The position numbers were made by a program, and so were the translations under genes. Of a stretch of DNA of 48,814 nt, positions 37,319 to 45,854 are shown in pieces. The DNA lies in contig JAGWOI010000017.1 in NCBI GenBank assembly GCA_028870995.1, forward strand, positions 1-48,814, given 5' to 3'. The stretch comes from Candidatus Omnitrophota bacterium (GTDB taxonomy: Bacteria; Omnitrophota; Gorgyraeia; Zapsychrales; Fredricksoniimonadaceae). Each line of letters opens with the position of its first letter. Within the stretch, counting starts at the first letter, position 1. The notes under the pieces were generated by a model that searched no databases, was not told the DNA's origin, and worked only from the letters and a program-made list of their open reading frames with translations.

Positions 37319-38975
37319 GGGAAACTCCTTCCAGGGTCGTATTCCTTTCAATGTGCGCCAGATATTCGTTTTTATAATATCTTAAGGTGCTCAACAGCGG
37401 ATTCGGCGCCGACATCCCCAAGCCGCAGAGGCTGGCTTCTTTGACGTAAACAGCCAGTTCTTCCAGCCGGTCGAGGTCATGCCGGGTCCCCTGCCTGTTG
37501 CAAATTTTGGTCAGGAGGTCATACATCATTTTTGTCCCCACCCGGCACGGGACACACTTGCCGCAGGATTCATCCATGCAGAATTCCATGAAGAAGCGGG
37601 CCACATCCACCATGTCCGAGGAGTCATCCATGATAATGAGCCCTCCGGAACCCATGATGGAGCCCAGGCTAACCAGGTTTTCATAATCCATTTTGACATC
37701 CAAATGTTCCTTGGGGATACAGCCGCCGGAGGGGCCGCCAGTCTGGGCAGACTTAAACTCCTTGCCGCCGGGAACGCCTCCCCCGATATCATAGACGATC
37801 TCGCGCAGGCTCATGCCCATGGGCACCTCGATCAGGCCGGAATAGTTGATCTTGCCTGCCAGGGCAAAGACCTTGGTGCCGGCGCTTTTGGGGGTGCCGA
37901 TCTCGCTGTACCATTCCCCGCCCTTGTTGATTATGGGCGCTATGCTCGCCAGGGTCTCCACATTATTAATAAGGGTCGGCTTGCCCCATAATCCCGATTC
38001 CGCCGGAAACGGAGGCCTGGGGCGCGGCGTGCCGCGTTTGCCTTCAATGGAGGCAATGAGGGCCGTTTCTTCACCGCAGACAAAGGCACCCGCACCGATA
38101 CGGATCTCGATGTCAAAAGAAAAAGTGCTGCCTAAAATGTTGGCGCCGAGCAGGCCCAATTTTTTGGCGGATTTGATGGCGGCTTCAAAGCGTTTGATGG
38201 CCAGCGGGTATTCCCCCCGGATGTAGGCGTAACCTTTGTTGGCGCCCACTGCATAGCCGGCAATGGCCATGCCTTCCAGGACACGGTGCGGATTGCCCTC
38301 CAGCACGCTGCGGTCCATAAAGGCGCCGGGGTCTCCTTCATCGCCGTTGCAGATGACATATTTCTGGTCTGCCACATATTTGTACACCGTTTCCCATTTG
38401 ATGCCGGTGGGGAAACCGGCACCGCCGCGGCCGCGCAGGCGGCTGTGTTTGATCTCGGCAATGACCTCTTCAGGGGACATCTGGAATAAGACTTTGTCCA
38501 GGGCCTTGTAACCGTCGCGAACGATGTAATCTTCGATGATTTCAGGATTAATGCTGCCGCAGTCTTTCAAAACCACTTTAAGTTGTTTCTTAAAAAACGG
38601 GTCTTCCTGGGCATTGACATATGGCTTGGGACGGGAATCCGCAAATAACAATAAATCTTCTATCGGTCTTTTTTCGACCAATTGGCTCTGCACCACGGCG
38701 GCAATATTTTCGCAATTGACCTTCTGGTAAATCGCATATTCCGGCATCACCTTGACCAGCGGGCCCTGGTTGCAGGGTCCCATGCATCCGGAAGGGACGA
38801 CCCTGATCTCTTTGTCCAAACCGCGCGCCTTGACTTCATCCTGTAATTTCTTAAGCACCGCTTCCGAACCGGAAGAAAGGCATCCTGCCCCGCAGCAGAC
38901 GCACACCTTATGTTTAAATTGATTATGCTCGGCCTTGGCCGACTCAGCGATCGTTTTCAAATCCTGACGGTTCAT
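37311..38975 (-). CDS. hoxF: Hydrogenase diaphorase subunit HoxF (NADH-binding)
   Basis: 554 aa flavoprotein that exchanges electrons with NAD(P)H. An N-terminal thioredoxin-like [2Fe-2S] domain is seen ([28 protein letters not shown]), then the FMN/NADH core [14 protein letters not shown] with [14 protein letters not shown] and [21 protein letters not shown] (split). The C-terminal cluster is [12 protein letters not shown] with ASLCGLG. Start overlaps hoxE by 4 bp. Full length for HoxF/NuoF-like proteins with the extra N-terminal domain. Confidence 0.97.
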   Translation of the reverse strand: MNRQDLKTIAESAKAEHNQFKHKVCVCCGAGCLSSGSEAVLKKLQDEVKARGLDKEIRVVPSGCMGPCNQGPLVKVMPEYAIYQKVNCENIAAVVQSQLVEKRPIEDLLLFADSRPKPYVNAQEDPFFKKQLKVVLKDCGSINPEIIEDYIVRDGYKALDKVLFQMSPEEVIAEIKHSRLRGRGGAGFPTGIKWETVYKYVADQKYVICNGDEGDPGAFMDRSVLEGNPHRVLEGMAIAGYAVGANKGYAYIRGEYPLAIKRFEAAIKSAKKLGLLGANILGSTFSFDIEIRIGAGAFVCGEETALIASIEGKRGTPRPRPPFPAESGLWGKPTLINNVETLASIAPIINKGGEWYSEIGTPKSAGTKVFALAGKINYSGLIEVPMGMSLREIVYDIGGGVPGGKEFKSAQTGGPSGGCIPKEHLDVKMDYENLVSLGSIMGSGGLIIMDDSSDMVDVARFFMEFCMDESCGKCVPCRVGTKMMYDLLTKICNRQGTRHDLDRLEELAVYVKEASLCGLGMSAPNPLLSTLRYYKNEYLAHIERNTTLEGVSHG

Positions 38976-39484
38976 ACACGGGCTCCAATTTTGGAAAGGA
39001 TCATGTTTTTGACGTCTTCGGGTTTGGTCTTGGCATGGACTTCATCGTCCACAACCATGGCCGGGGCCAGGCCGCAGGCGCCGATGCAGCGGGCGGTGGA
39101 CAGGCCCAGCTTGTTATCGGCTGAGACCTGGCCTGGTTTCAATTGGAATTCTCTCTCTATTTCATTCAAAATGTGCTCAGCCCCTTTGACATAACAGGCG
39201 GTGCCTGTACAGACAAGGCAGGTGTGTTCGCCTTTGGATTTAAGGGAGAAAAAATGGTAAAACGTGACCGTCGAATACACGCGGCTGGGCGGCACCTTCA
39301 ATTCCTTGGTGATGAAAGCCAGCACGTTCATAGGCAGGTAGCCGAAGGAGTTCTGGGCCGTATGCAGAATTTCGATGAGCGCATCCGGGCGGTAACTCTC
39401 CTTTTTTAATTTGGCAAGTATCTGCTTGATGCGCGGATCGTTCCTCGAAAGGTTTTCGTCGAGAATGGATTTTTTGGCTTTCAT
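38972..39484 (-). CDS. hoxE: Hydrogenase subunit HoxE (NuoE-like)
   Basis: 170 aa [2Fe-2S] thioredoxin-like subunit. The four cluster cysteines are in [11 protein letters not shown] and [12 protein letters not shown]. The N-terminal helical bundle includes [20 protein letters not shown] and [16 protein letters not shown], both conserved between HoxE and NuoE. The SD AAGGAC precedes the ATG. It is the first hydrogenase gene and lies 27 bp after the DUF2721 gene, with no obvious terminator between. Confidence 0.96.
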   Translation of the reverse strand: MKAKKSILDENLSRNDPRIKQILAKLKKESYRPDALIEILHTAQNSFGYLPMNVLAFITKELKVPPSRVYSTVTFYHFFSLKSKGEHTCLVCTGTACYVKGAEHILNEIEREFQLKPGQVSADNKLGLSTARCIGACGLAPAMVVDDEVHAKTKPEDVKNMILSKIGARV

Positions 39485-39511
39485 AGGCTTTGTCCTTTTT
39501 TATGATGAGCC

Positions 39512-39964
39512 TTAAACGGAGTGCGTATTCTGGGAATGACGGATTTCGATCTGCAAAGAGTCCAAGGCCCAATAGATATCCATTAAGAAAAGGCCCATGG
39601 ATATCAGCAGGAAAATAAGGCTCAGGACAAATAAAATATCGATGGCTGGGGTGACGGTCAAAGCGTAAAGGCTTCCCAGGAACAAAAGCAGGACAATCCC
39701 CGATACCAGGGCAATGCTGCAGATGAGACAGGCAATGGCGCTGCGCAAAAGCTTGCTGCGGGTATAAAGGATACGGATCTGCTCAACGGTAGACTCGTGG
39801 TTATGATGGGGGTGGTTTTTGATCACATCGCACAGGTGACGGATCCTTTCGATCGGCCTGGAGAGCCGGTTGGACATCGACAACAATAAAAGCCCTCCCC
39901 CTGAAATCAATACGCATGGGGCGATAGAGGCCTGAAGCGCTTGTACCAATTGGGCATTGTTCAT
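39512..39964 (-). CDS. DUF2721-family membrane protein
   Basis: 150 aa. A first helix (about 13-30, SIAPCVLISGGGLLLLSMSN) is followed by RLSRPIERIRHL, the family's charged segment, then two helices (about 75-97 and 107-128). This is the DUF2721 pattern; function is not known. It is joined to the ADP-forming synthetase by a 4-bp overlap and to hoxE by a short 27-bp gap. The role in the hydrogenase unit is unknown, and co-transcription is inferred from spacing. Confidence 0.8.
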   Translation of the reverse strand: MNNAQLVQALQASIAPCVLISGGGLLLLSMSNRLSRPIERIRHLCDVIKNHPHHNHESTVEQIRILYTRSKLLRSAIACLICSIALVSGIVLLLFLGSLYALTVTPAIDILFVLSLIFLLISMGLFLMDIYWALDSLQIEIRHSQNTHSV

Positions 39965-42024
39965 TTTAATACGATCCTTGCATCCACGGCGTAGGAGCCG
40001 TTTTCATTGGTCAACAAAGGATTAATGTCGATTTCTTTGACCAGGGGTGCAAGTTTTTGCACCGCTGTCAGGGTCTTGATAATGGAGGCTTTATCCGCTT
40101 TCATGCCGCGGAAACCATCCAAAATTTTCTTGGCTTTGATCTCGCCGATCATCCGACCGGCCTCGGCTTCGTCAAAAGGGACCACCCGGAAGGTGACATC
40201 CTTAAGAGCCTCTACAAATACTCCGCCCAGACCAAACATCACGGCTGAACCGAATTGAGCGTCGGTGGTGATGCCCACGATGCATTCGATACCGTTGACC
40301 ATCTGGATCAGGTTGACGCCAAGCAGCTTGGCCTTGGGGCATTCCTTTTGCAGCCGGGTCATCATGGCCTCATACCTGTCCTTTAATTCTTTTCCGTCCC
40401 TGATGTTCAAGACTACACCTCCAACATCCGATTTGTGGACGATATCAGGGGAAGCGATCTTCATGGCCAAAGGATACATGTTTTTATAGTCCGCGATCTT
40501 GATGGCTTCAGCGCTGCTTTGGGCAAAACCCCATTGGGGAGTGGGTACGCCGCAGAGCTCCATCACCTGCCTGGCCTCGTGCTCCATGAGGATCTCCCTC
40601 CCCTGTCCTTTGACGGCAGCAATGATTTTATGGACTTCGGCCGGAGCCTGTTCCAAAACAGGCTTGGTCTGCGGACGGTTTTTGATCTCCGCCCAGGTGT
40701 AAATGATCTTTAAGGCCGAAATGGAAACATCAACCAGGCTTGAGGCCGGGATGAATTTTTCGTTCAAGTAGACCAGGGCATCACGGGTGCGTTCCCCGCC
40801 GACCATGGCCACGACCACCGGCTTGTTGCGTCCCGCTTCCTGAAAAGCCGCATTTACAGCTGCGGCAATGTCCATGGGATCGGTGACGGCTGTTTCGCAG
40901 TAAAGGACGATCACGGATTTGATCCGCTCCTCCGCAAAGGCGATCTTTAGGGCGCGGCGATATCCGTCAACGCCTGCGCCTCCGGTCACATCGATCGGGT
41001 TTTTGGTGCTTCCGAAATCCGGCATGGTGGGGCGGAATTTGGCCTCAAGCCATTGGGGATCGTCCAGGATTTTAATCCCCTGGACTTCACATTCATCGGT
41101 TGTCGCCACTCCAATGCCGCCGCCATTGGTGATAATGACCGTGTCTTCCCCCTTGGGCAGGGGCTGTGACAAGGCGCGTGCCCAGCTGAAGGCTTCAATG
41201 AAGGTGGAAGCCCGCAGCATGCCGATCTGCTTAAAGGCTCCGTCGTAGATCTTATCCGATCCTGACAAAGAGCCGGTGTGGGAAGCTGCCGCTTGTGCGC
41301 CCCGGGTGGAACGGCCGACTTTCAACACCACCGTGGGCTTTTCGATCCTGGTTTGCATGAACTTGGTGCCGTTCTTGATGCCTTCCATGTATAACAACTG
41401 CACATTGACATTATTGTCTTTATTGAAGTATTCGATCAGGTCCGTTTCATCGATATCCGCTTTATTGCCGATGCTGACCAGGGCTGATAAACCGATTTTT
41501 TTCATGGCTGTCCAGCCCATGAGGCCGATGCCTAAGGCCCCGCTTTGGGTAATAAAGGCGATTTTGCCGGGATAAATGTCCTTAGGACCAAAGCTGGCGT
41601 TCAACCTTTCAGGGCTATACGCCAGGCCGAAAATATTTGGCCCCAAAAGAGCGATCCCGTTCTCATCGGCGATCTTTTTTAATTTTAATTCCTCCGCGGC
41701 CTTTCCCACTTCGGCAAACCCGGAAGTGATGATGGCCACAGCCCCCACCTTACGCCGCGCGCATTCTTCCATGGCCGCTTGGACAAGAGGCGCCGGAATG
41801 GCAATGACAGCCAGATCGACGCCTTCCGGGACATCGTTTAAAGACTTATGGACCTTAACGCCCAGTATGTTATCGGCCTTGGGATTAATGGGAATGATCT
41901 CTCCCTTGTATCCGCCTTCGATAATATTCTTAATGACCTGGTGTCCGATCTTGGCGGGATCGGGAGAGGCGCCGATAATAGCAACGCGTTTGGGTTTAAA
42001 AGCACGGTTCAGGTTTTTCACCAT
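39961..42024 (-). CDS. NDP-forming acyl-CoA synthetase (acetate-CoA ligase, ADP-forming), fused alpha-beta
   Basis: 687 aa with both halves in one chain. The alpha part (about 1-460) has VAIIGASPDPAKIGHQVIKN, the catalytic histidine in ASHTGSLSG, and FITQSGALGIGLMGW. The beta part (about 470-687) has the ATP-grasp layout with EHEARQVMELCGVPTP and VHKSDVGGVVLN, ending in EIDINPLLTN. It interconverts acyl-CoA plus ADP and phosphate with acid, CoA and ATP; acetate is likely but not proven, as pimeloyl- and propionyl-like branches look similar. SD AAGGAG precedes the start. It heads the hydrogenase gene run. Confidence 0.93.
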   Translation of the reverse strand: MVKNLNRAFKPKRVAIIGASPDPAKIGHQVIKNIIEGGYKGEIIPINPKADNILGVKVHKSLNDVPEGVDLAVIAIPAPLVQAAMEECARRKVGAVAIITSGFAEVGKAAEELKLKKIADENGIALLGPNIFGLAYSPERLNASFGPKDIYPGKIAFITQSGALGIGLMGWTAMKKIGLSALVSIGNKADIDETDLIEYFNKDNNVNVQLLYMEGIKNGTKFMQTRIEKPTVVLKVGRSTRGAQAAASHTGSLSGSDKIYDGAFKQIGMLRASTFIEAFSWARALSQPLPKGEDTVIITNGGGIGVATTDECEVQGIKILDDPQWLEAKFRPTMPDFGSTKNPIDVTGGAGVDGYRRALKIAFAEERIKSVIVLYCETAVTDPMDIAAAVNAAFQEAGRNKPVVVAMVGGERTRDALVYLNEKFIPASSLVDVSISALKIIYTWAEIKNRPQTKPVLEQAPAEVHKIIAAVKGQGREILMEHEARQVMELCGVPTPQWGFAQSSAEAIKIADYKNMYPLAMKIASPDIVHKSDVGGVVLNIRDGKELKDRYEAMMTRLQKECPKAKLLGVNLIQMVNGIECIVGITTDAQFGSAVMFGLGGVFVEALKDVTFRVVPFDEAEAGRMIGEIKAKKILDGFRGMKADKASIIKTLTAVQKLAPLVKEIDINPLLTNENGSYAVDARIVLK

Positions 42025-42099
42025 ACATCTCCTTACACTAACTCCGGTTTATTTTAAAAAGGAATGCCATATAAAAGTATTCGCAAACGTACTCTAATA

Positions 42100-43137
42100 T
42101 TAGGTAGAAGTACGTATAAAATTGTGTTGTGGTTTGACCTCGTCGCACCGCATGAAATGATAGATCAAAAATGACAGCGCCCAGGCGCTTATAAAAATAC
42201 CTACCGTAATAAGGCCAATGGTATTGAAATCGCCGTTTAGGGCACCGATCAAATTCCAGAAAGAGCCTTTAAGCGAAAGTTTTCCCCCCAGCAGACCGAG
42301 AGCCTCAATGGCTGCGACCGCAAGCGCAACGGCAACCGATACGCCCGTAATGGCGAGATTGTAATAAAGTTTACGGACCGGTGTCAGAAAAGCCCACCGG
42401 TAAACTCCCTGCATAATAACGCCGTCCGTGGTGTCGGCCAAGCTCATTCCTGCCGCGAACAAAACCGGGAAAATCATGATGGACCACAGGTTCATTCCTT
42501 TAAGCGCGCCGGCCGCGGCAATGCCGATCATGGCCACTTCCGTTGAAGTGTCAAACCCAAGACCGAAGAGGAAACCGATGAAAAACATCTGCCTGCTGCG
42601 GCGGATCAAGCCGAACAAACGGCGGAACAGGCGTGAAAGAAACCCTCTTTGAGATAGCAGGTGGTTGAGGTCCTCTTGAGAGTAGATCCCGGTTTCCCTG
42701 ACTTGTTTAAAGGTCTTATATATTTGCGCGAACAGGACGGCATTAATAAGCCCGAAAACTAATAGAAAAACCGTGGAAATGCCGGTTCCCAAGACACTGC
42801 CGAATGAGGAAATAGCGTTGAATTTGCCGCTGAAAGCACCCGCGGTCATCACCACGGCGGCTGAGACCAGGAGGACTACGGAAGAATGCCCCAGGGAAAA
42901 AAAGAAGCCGGCATTGACGGTCTGGCGGCCCTCCTGCATCAACTTGCGGGTCACATTGTCGATGGCAGCGATGTGGTCGGCATCAACGGCATGGCGTAAC
43001 CCTAAGGCGTAGGCCAGAAAGGCGGATCCAAGAAGAACGGGATGGCCGGAGAATTCTTCGATGGCCCAGATCCAGGCTGCCGCAGTTACCGCCAGGATAA
43101 GGCCGTAAGTAATAATAATGCGATGGTAAAGCTGCAT
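42100..43137 (-). CDS. NiCoT-family nickel/cobalt permease
   Basis: 345 aa inner-membrane transporter of the HoxN/NixA family. The signature RHAVDADHIAAIDNVTRKLM (helix II) is perfect, followed by GFFFSLGHSSVVLL and FGLGFDTSTEVAMIGI, the other family blocks. Seven to eight hydrophobic helices are visible. It is separated from the synthetase gene by 75 bp. Given the [NiFe] hydrogenase downstream, nickel is the likely main substrate, though family members differ in Ni/Co choice and sequence alone does not decide. SD AAGGGAC precedes the ATG. Confidence 0.94.
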   Translation of the reverse strand: MQLYHRIIITYGLILAVTAAAWIWAIEEFSGHPVLLGSAFLAYALGLRHAVDADHIAAIDNVTRKLMQEGRQTVNAGFFFSLGHSSVVLLVSAAVVMTAGAFSGKFNAISSFGSVLGTGISTVFLLVFGLINAVLFAQIYKTFKQVRETGIYSQEDLNHLLSQRGFLSRLFRRLFGLIRRSRQMFFIGFLFGLGFDTSTEVAMIGIAAAGALKGMNLWSIMIFPVLFAAGMSLADTTDGVIMQGVYRWAFLTPVRKLYYNLAITGVSVAVALAVAAIEALGLLGGKLSLKGSFWNLIGALNGDFNTIGLITVGIFISAWALSFLIYHFMRCDEVKPQHNFIRTST

Positions 43138-43242
43138 ATAAGTCCCTTATCATTATTGCCTTAATTTTAAAGGACAAAACCTTCCACCGGTATTAGTGGA
43201 TATACGTAGGAAGAGGTCGAAATACCCAGGTTCTTTTAGGAA

Positions 43243-44016
43243 TTAAGTAATGTGCTGCTTTAATTCGATGCCAATGGGGCAGTGGTCTGATCCCATGACA
43301 TCTTTTAAAATAAAGGCCTTCTTAAGGTTCGGCAAAAGGTTTTCAGTGACAAAGAAATAATCGATACGCCAGCCGACATCGCGGGCCCGGGCGCCGGTGT
43401 AATAATCCCACCAGGTGTAATGCCCGCCATCCTTGGTGAAGTGCCGAAAGGTGTCTACATAACCAAGGTTGACGAACTTACTCACCCACTCTCTTTCTTC
43501 CGGAAGAAAACCTGTATTTTTTTGGTTTTCCTTGGGCCGGGCCAGATCTATTTCGGTATGGGCGGTGTTGACATCGCCGGTCACGATTATTTTTTTACCT
43601 TTTTTGCGGTAGGTTTCAGCTTTGTTGAGGAAGGTATCATAGAACTTCATTTTGAAGGGCACGCGTTTGTTGCCCTGCCCGCCGTTGGGGTAATAAATAT
43701 TAAATAAGATGAAATCCTCATAATCGGCGATGAGGGTGCGGCCTTCGGTGTCGCATTCGACCAGTCCCAAGGCTTCGGTGACGGTTTTAGGCGCTGTCTT
43801 GGTGTAAATGGCCACTCCGCTGTACCCTTTTTTTTCAGCCGCAGACCAGTAGGTGTAATACCCTTTGGGTTTGAGGAGGCTTTCGGAAAGTTGTTCCGGG
43901 TGGGCCTTGGTTTCCTGCAGGCAAAGGATGTCCGGGGATTCCTTATGGAGCCATTCTAAAAACCCCTTTTTTTCGATGGCGCGGATGCCGTTGACGTTCC
44001 AGGAAAGGATCTTCAT
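43243..44016 (-). CDS. xth: Exodeoxyribonuclease III
   Basis: AP endonuclease and 3'-5' exonuclease of base-excision repair, 257 aa from ATG 44016 (MKILSWNVNGIRAIEKKG). Active-site blocks: ILCLQETKAHPEQL (metal-binding glutamate), GDVNTAHTEIDLARPK, TWWDYYTGARARDVGWRIDY (split from what follows) and GSDHCPIGIEL with the catalytic histidine. The ATG overlaps the amrS stop by 4 bp. The upstream open frame has no homology. Full length and intact. Confidence 0.96.
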   Translation of the reverse strand: MKILSWNVNGIRAIEKKGFLEWLHKESPDILCLQETKAHPEQLSESLLKPKGYYTYWSAAEKKGYSGVAIYTKTAPKTVTEALGLVECDTEGRTLIADYEDFILFNIYYPNGGQGNKRVPFKMKFYDTFLNKAETYRKKGKKIIVTGDVNTAHTEIDLARPKENQKNTGFLPEEREWVSKFVNLGYVDTFRHFTKDGGHYTWWDYYTGARARDVGWRIDYFFVTENLLPNLKKAFILKDVMGSDHCPIGIELKQHIT

Positions 44017-45074
44017 AGCTGGACCGGGACCCTTTTGGCCCCCCAATTTCCCGGGATCTCCTCAAAAATACCCGGGAGAATATACCCGCAAAAACGGCAC
44101 CTATTGCCATCGCACAAATTATACTGCCCCATCATGTACCAATCGCGTTCGATCAATAAATTTTTGCACGAGGGGCACCAGGTGCTTGAGCCTTGGGCAT
44201 CGTGCACATTGCCGGTATAAACATAATGGAGTCCTTTAGACAGGGCGATCTCGCGGGCGGCCCGGAGGGTTTCGTGAGGCGTTGGGGGTATATCCATCAT
44301 TTTATAATCCGGATGAAAGGCCGTGAAATGCAGGGGCACGTCAGGCCCCAGGTGGTCGGCGATCCATTGACATAGGTCAGCGGTTTCCTGCCTGCTGTCG
44401 TTGGCGCCCGGAATCATCAAATGGGTGATCTCAAACCAGACCCGGGTTTTCTTTTTCAAATAAACAAGGGTATCAAGAACTGGCTGAAGGTGACCGGAGG
44501 CGATTTTATGATAAAAATCTTCGGTAAAGCCTTTTAAGTCTACATTGGCAGCATCCATATATTCATAAAATTCTTCCCTGGCTTCCGGCGTTATGTAGCC
44601 GGCGGTCACGGCCACAGTCTTTATCCCCAAGCGGCGGCATTCAATAGCCGTATCGATGGCGTATTCAGCGAAGATCACGGGATCGTTATAAGTAAAGGCG
44701 ATACTTTTGGCCTCCAGACGGCGGGCGGCCACAGCAATACTTTTGGGGTCAGCCTCATCGGTCAGGCGGTCGAATTCCTTGGATTTGCTGATGTCCCAGT
44801 TTTGGCAGAATTTGCAACCCAAATTGCATCCGGCCGTCCCGAAGGATAGGCATGATGTCCCGGGCAGAAAATGGTTCAAGGGCTTTTTCTCGATGGGGTC
44901 AAGGCAGAACCCGCTGGAACGGCCGTAGGTGGTCAGGACCAGCATATTGTTGATATTCTGGCGGACAAAACAAAACCCGCGCTGTCCCTCACTTAAAGTG
45001 CACAGGCGCGGGCATAAATGGCACTGGAGACGGCCATCATCGGTTTTTTTCCAATAACGGGCTAAACAAGGCAT
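44013..45074 (-). CDS. amrS: AmmeMemoRadiSam-type radical SAM enzyme (AmrS, PflA-like)
   Basis: 353 aa. The radical SAM motif is C-x3-C-x2-C in FGTAGCNLGCKFCQNWDIS. An N-terminal cysteine knot (CHLCPRLCTLSEGQRGFC) and a C-terminal zinc-ribbon-like set (CPSCKNLL, CRFCGYILPG) match the AmrS group, as do IEKKPLNHFLPG and FTYNDPVIFAEY. In many genomes amrS is beside memo and AMMECR1 genes; neither is present here, so the system is incomplete or scattered. Its substrate is unknown. It lies between the DUF502 gene (5 bp) and xth (4-bp overlap). Confidence 0.9.
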   Translation of the reverse strand: MPCLARYWKKTDDGRLQCHLCPRLCTLSEGQRGFCFVRQNINNMLVLTTYGRSSGFCLDPIEKKPLNHFLPGTSCLSFGTAGCNLGCKFCQNWDISKSKEFDRLTDEADPKSIAVAARRLEAKSIAFTYNDPVIFAEYAIDTAIECRRLGIKTVAVTAGYITPEAREEFYEYMDAANVDLKGFTEDFYHKIASGHLQPVLDTLVYLKKKTRVWFEITHLMIPGANDSRQETADLCQWIADHLGPDVPLHFTAFHPDYKMMDIPPTPHETLRAAREIALSKGLHYVYTGNVHDAQGSSTWCPSCKNLLIERDWYMMGQYNLCDGNRCRFCGYILPGIFEEIPGNWGAKRVPVQL

Positions 45075-45079
45075 ATCAT

Positions 45080-45688
45080 CTAGCTAATTTTTTTAACTTC
45101 TTCAGGCGATATGATACCGATGGAGACCACCATTTTGAGGGCTTCTTCCACCGTCCAGCCGCAGTCCATGACCTGGGAAGGTTTGACCATAAAAACGATC
45201 CCTGTCAACGGGTGGGGCGAGGAAGGCACGTAGACATTAAAAAGGTCTTCCCCTGCCGGGCCTTTAAGGCTGCCTGTAATAAAACCAAGCATCCAACCTT
45301 GTCCGTTGAAGGCCTCAACAAAAACAGCTTTTTTGAAAGCCTGTTTTTGCGGGTCGGCGACGGATAAGGTATCGGAAAACTGCTTACCCACACCGTAAAT
45401 GATTTTAATGATGGGGATGCGGCTGGCCACACCATCGATGATTTTAAGGACCTGGATGCCCAAAACATTGCTGAAGATGAGTCCGATGATATACAGGCAG
45501 GCCAACAGCAAAACAATCCCTAAGCCGGGGATCTGGCGGATATCGATGTAGTGGGACAGGAACTTCAGCACCTGCTCATCGATGAATTTTTCCAGCAGCC
45601 AGATCGATATCCAGCAAAGAAAAATGGGGATAACGGCCAGGATGCCGCGCAGGATATAGGTGCCGATATGGACGAAAAATTTTTTCAT
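45080..45688 (-). CDS. DUF502-family membrane protein
   Basis: 202 aa with two membrane helices (about 12-31 and 56-78) and a C-terminal soluble domain. The conserved RGILAVIPIFLCWISIWLLE (split), PGLGIVLLL, IPIIKIIYGVGKQFSDTL and YVPSSPHPLTGIVFMV blocks define DUF502. Related plant proteins (COV-like) are linked to vesicle or membrane processes, but bacterial function is not known. It begins the DUF502-amrS-xth run. A GC-rich hairpin (45702-45723) lies just upstream of its start. Confidence 0.88.
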   Translation of the reverse strand: MKKFFVHIGTYILRGILAVIPIFLCWISIWLLEKFIDEQVLKFLSHYIDIRQIPGLGIVLLLACLYIIGLIFSNVLGIQVLKIIDGVASRIPIIKIIYGVGKQFSDTLSVADPQKQAFKKAVFVEAFNGQGWMLGFITGSLKGPAGEDLFNVYVPSSPHPLTGIVFMVKPSQVMDCGWTVEEALKMVVSIGIISPEEVKKIS

Positions 45689-45854
45689 TGGTTCTTATTG
45701 CCGGCCGTTCCTGCGGCCGCAAGAAAAACATGATAACATAAAAGTCCCGTCTTAACAAATCTTCCCCGTCAAAAAAACTAAAAAAATCAGCAGCGCATAG
45801 ATTGCAAAAGCAAAGGTTGACTTTCGACGGTGATGCGTTAGAATAGGGATTCTT
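45689..45854. other. Divergent intergenic region between the DUF502 and nirA-like genes
   Basis: 166 bp without a gene. Next to the DUF502 start lies an imperfect inverted repeat with two CGGCCG cores (45702-45723), which could fold in the DUF502 leader. The middle is A/T-rich, with runs of A (about 45774-45786). The right end has the nirA promoter. I saw no tRNA or small ORF. Confidence 0.5.
45817..45844 (+). promoter_or_regulatory. Promoter before the sulfite/nitrite reductase gene
   Basis: TTGACT (45817-45822), 16 bp, TAGAAT (45839-45844) is a near-consensus promoter. A start about 7 bp on would be only about 4 nt before the ATG at 45855, so the AGGG that resembles an SD (45845-45848) would lie outside the message. 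Either translation is nearly leaderless or the true promoter is farther upstream. Confidence 0.45.

Noticed and set aside
43138-43242. NikR operator or metal riboswitch near the NiCoT gene
   Set aside because: I looked for the GTATGA/TCATAC dyad and for conserved riboswitch cores in 42025-42099 and 43138-43242. I found only a short CCAC/GTGG dyad and A/T-rich text.
45702-45723. CGGCCG inverted repeat as a terminator
   Set aside because: No T-run follows on either strand, and it lies upstream of both divergent genes; a leader fold is possible but not supported further.
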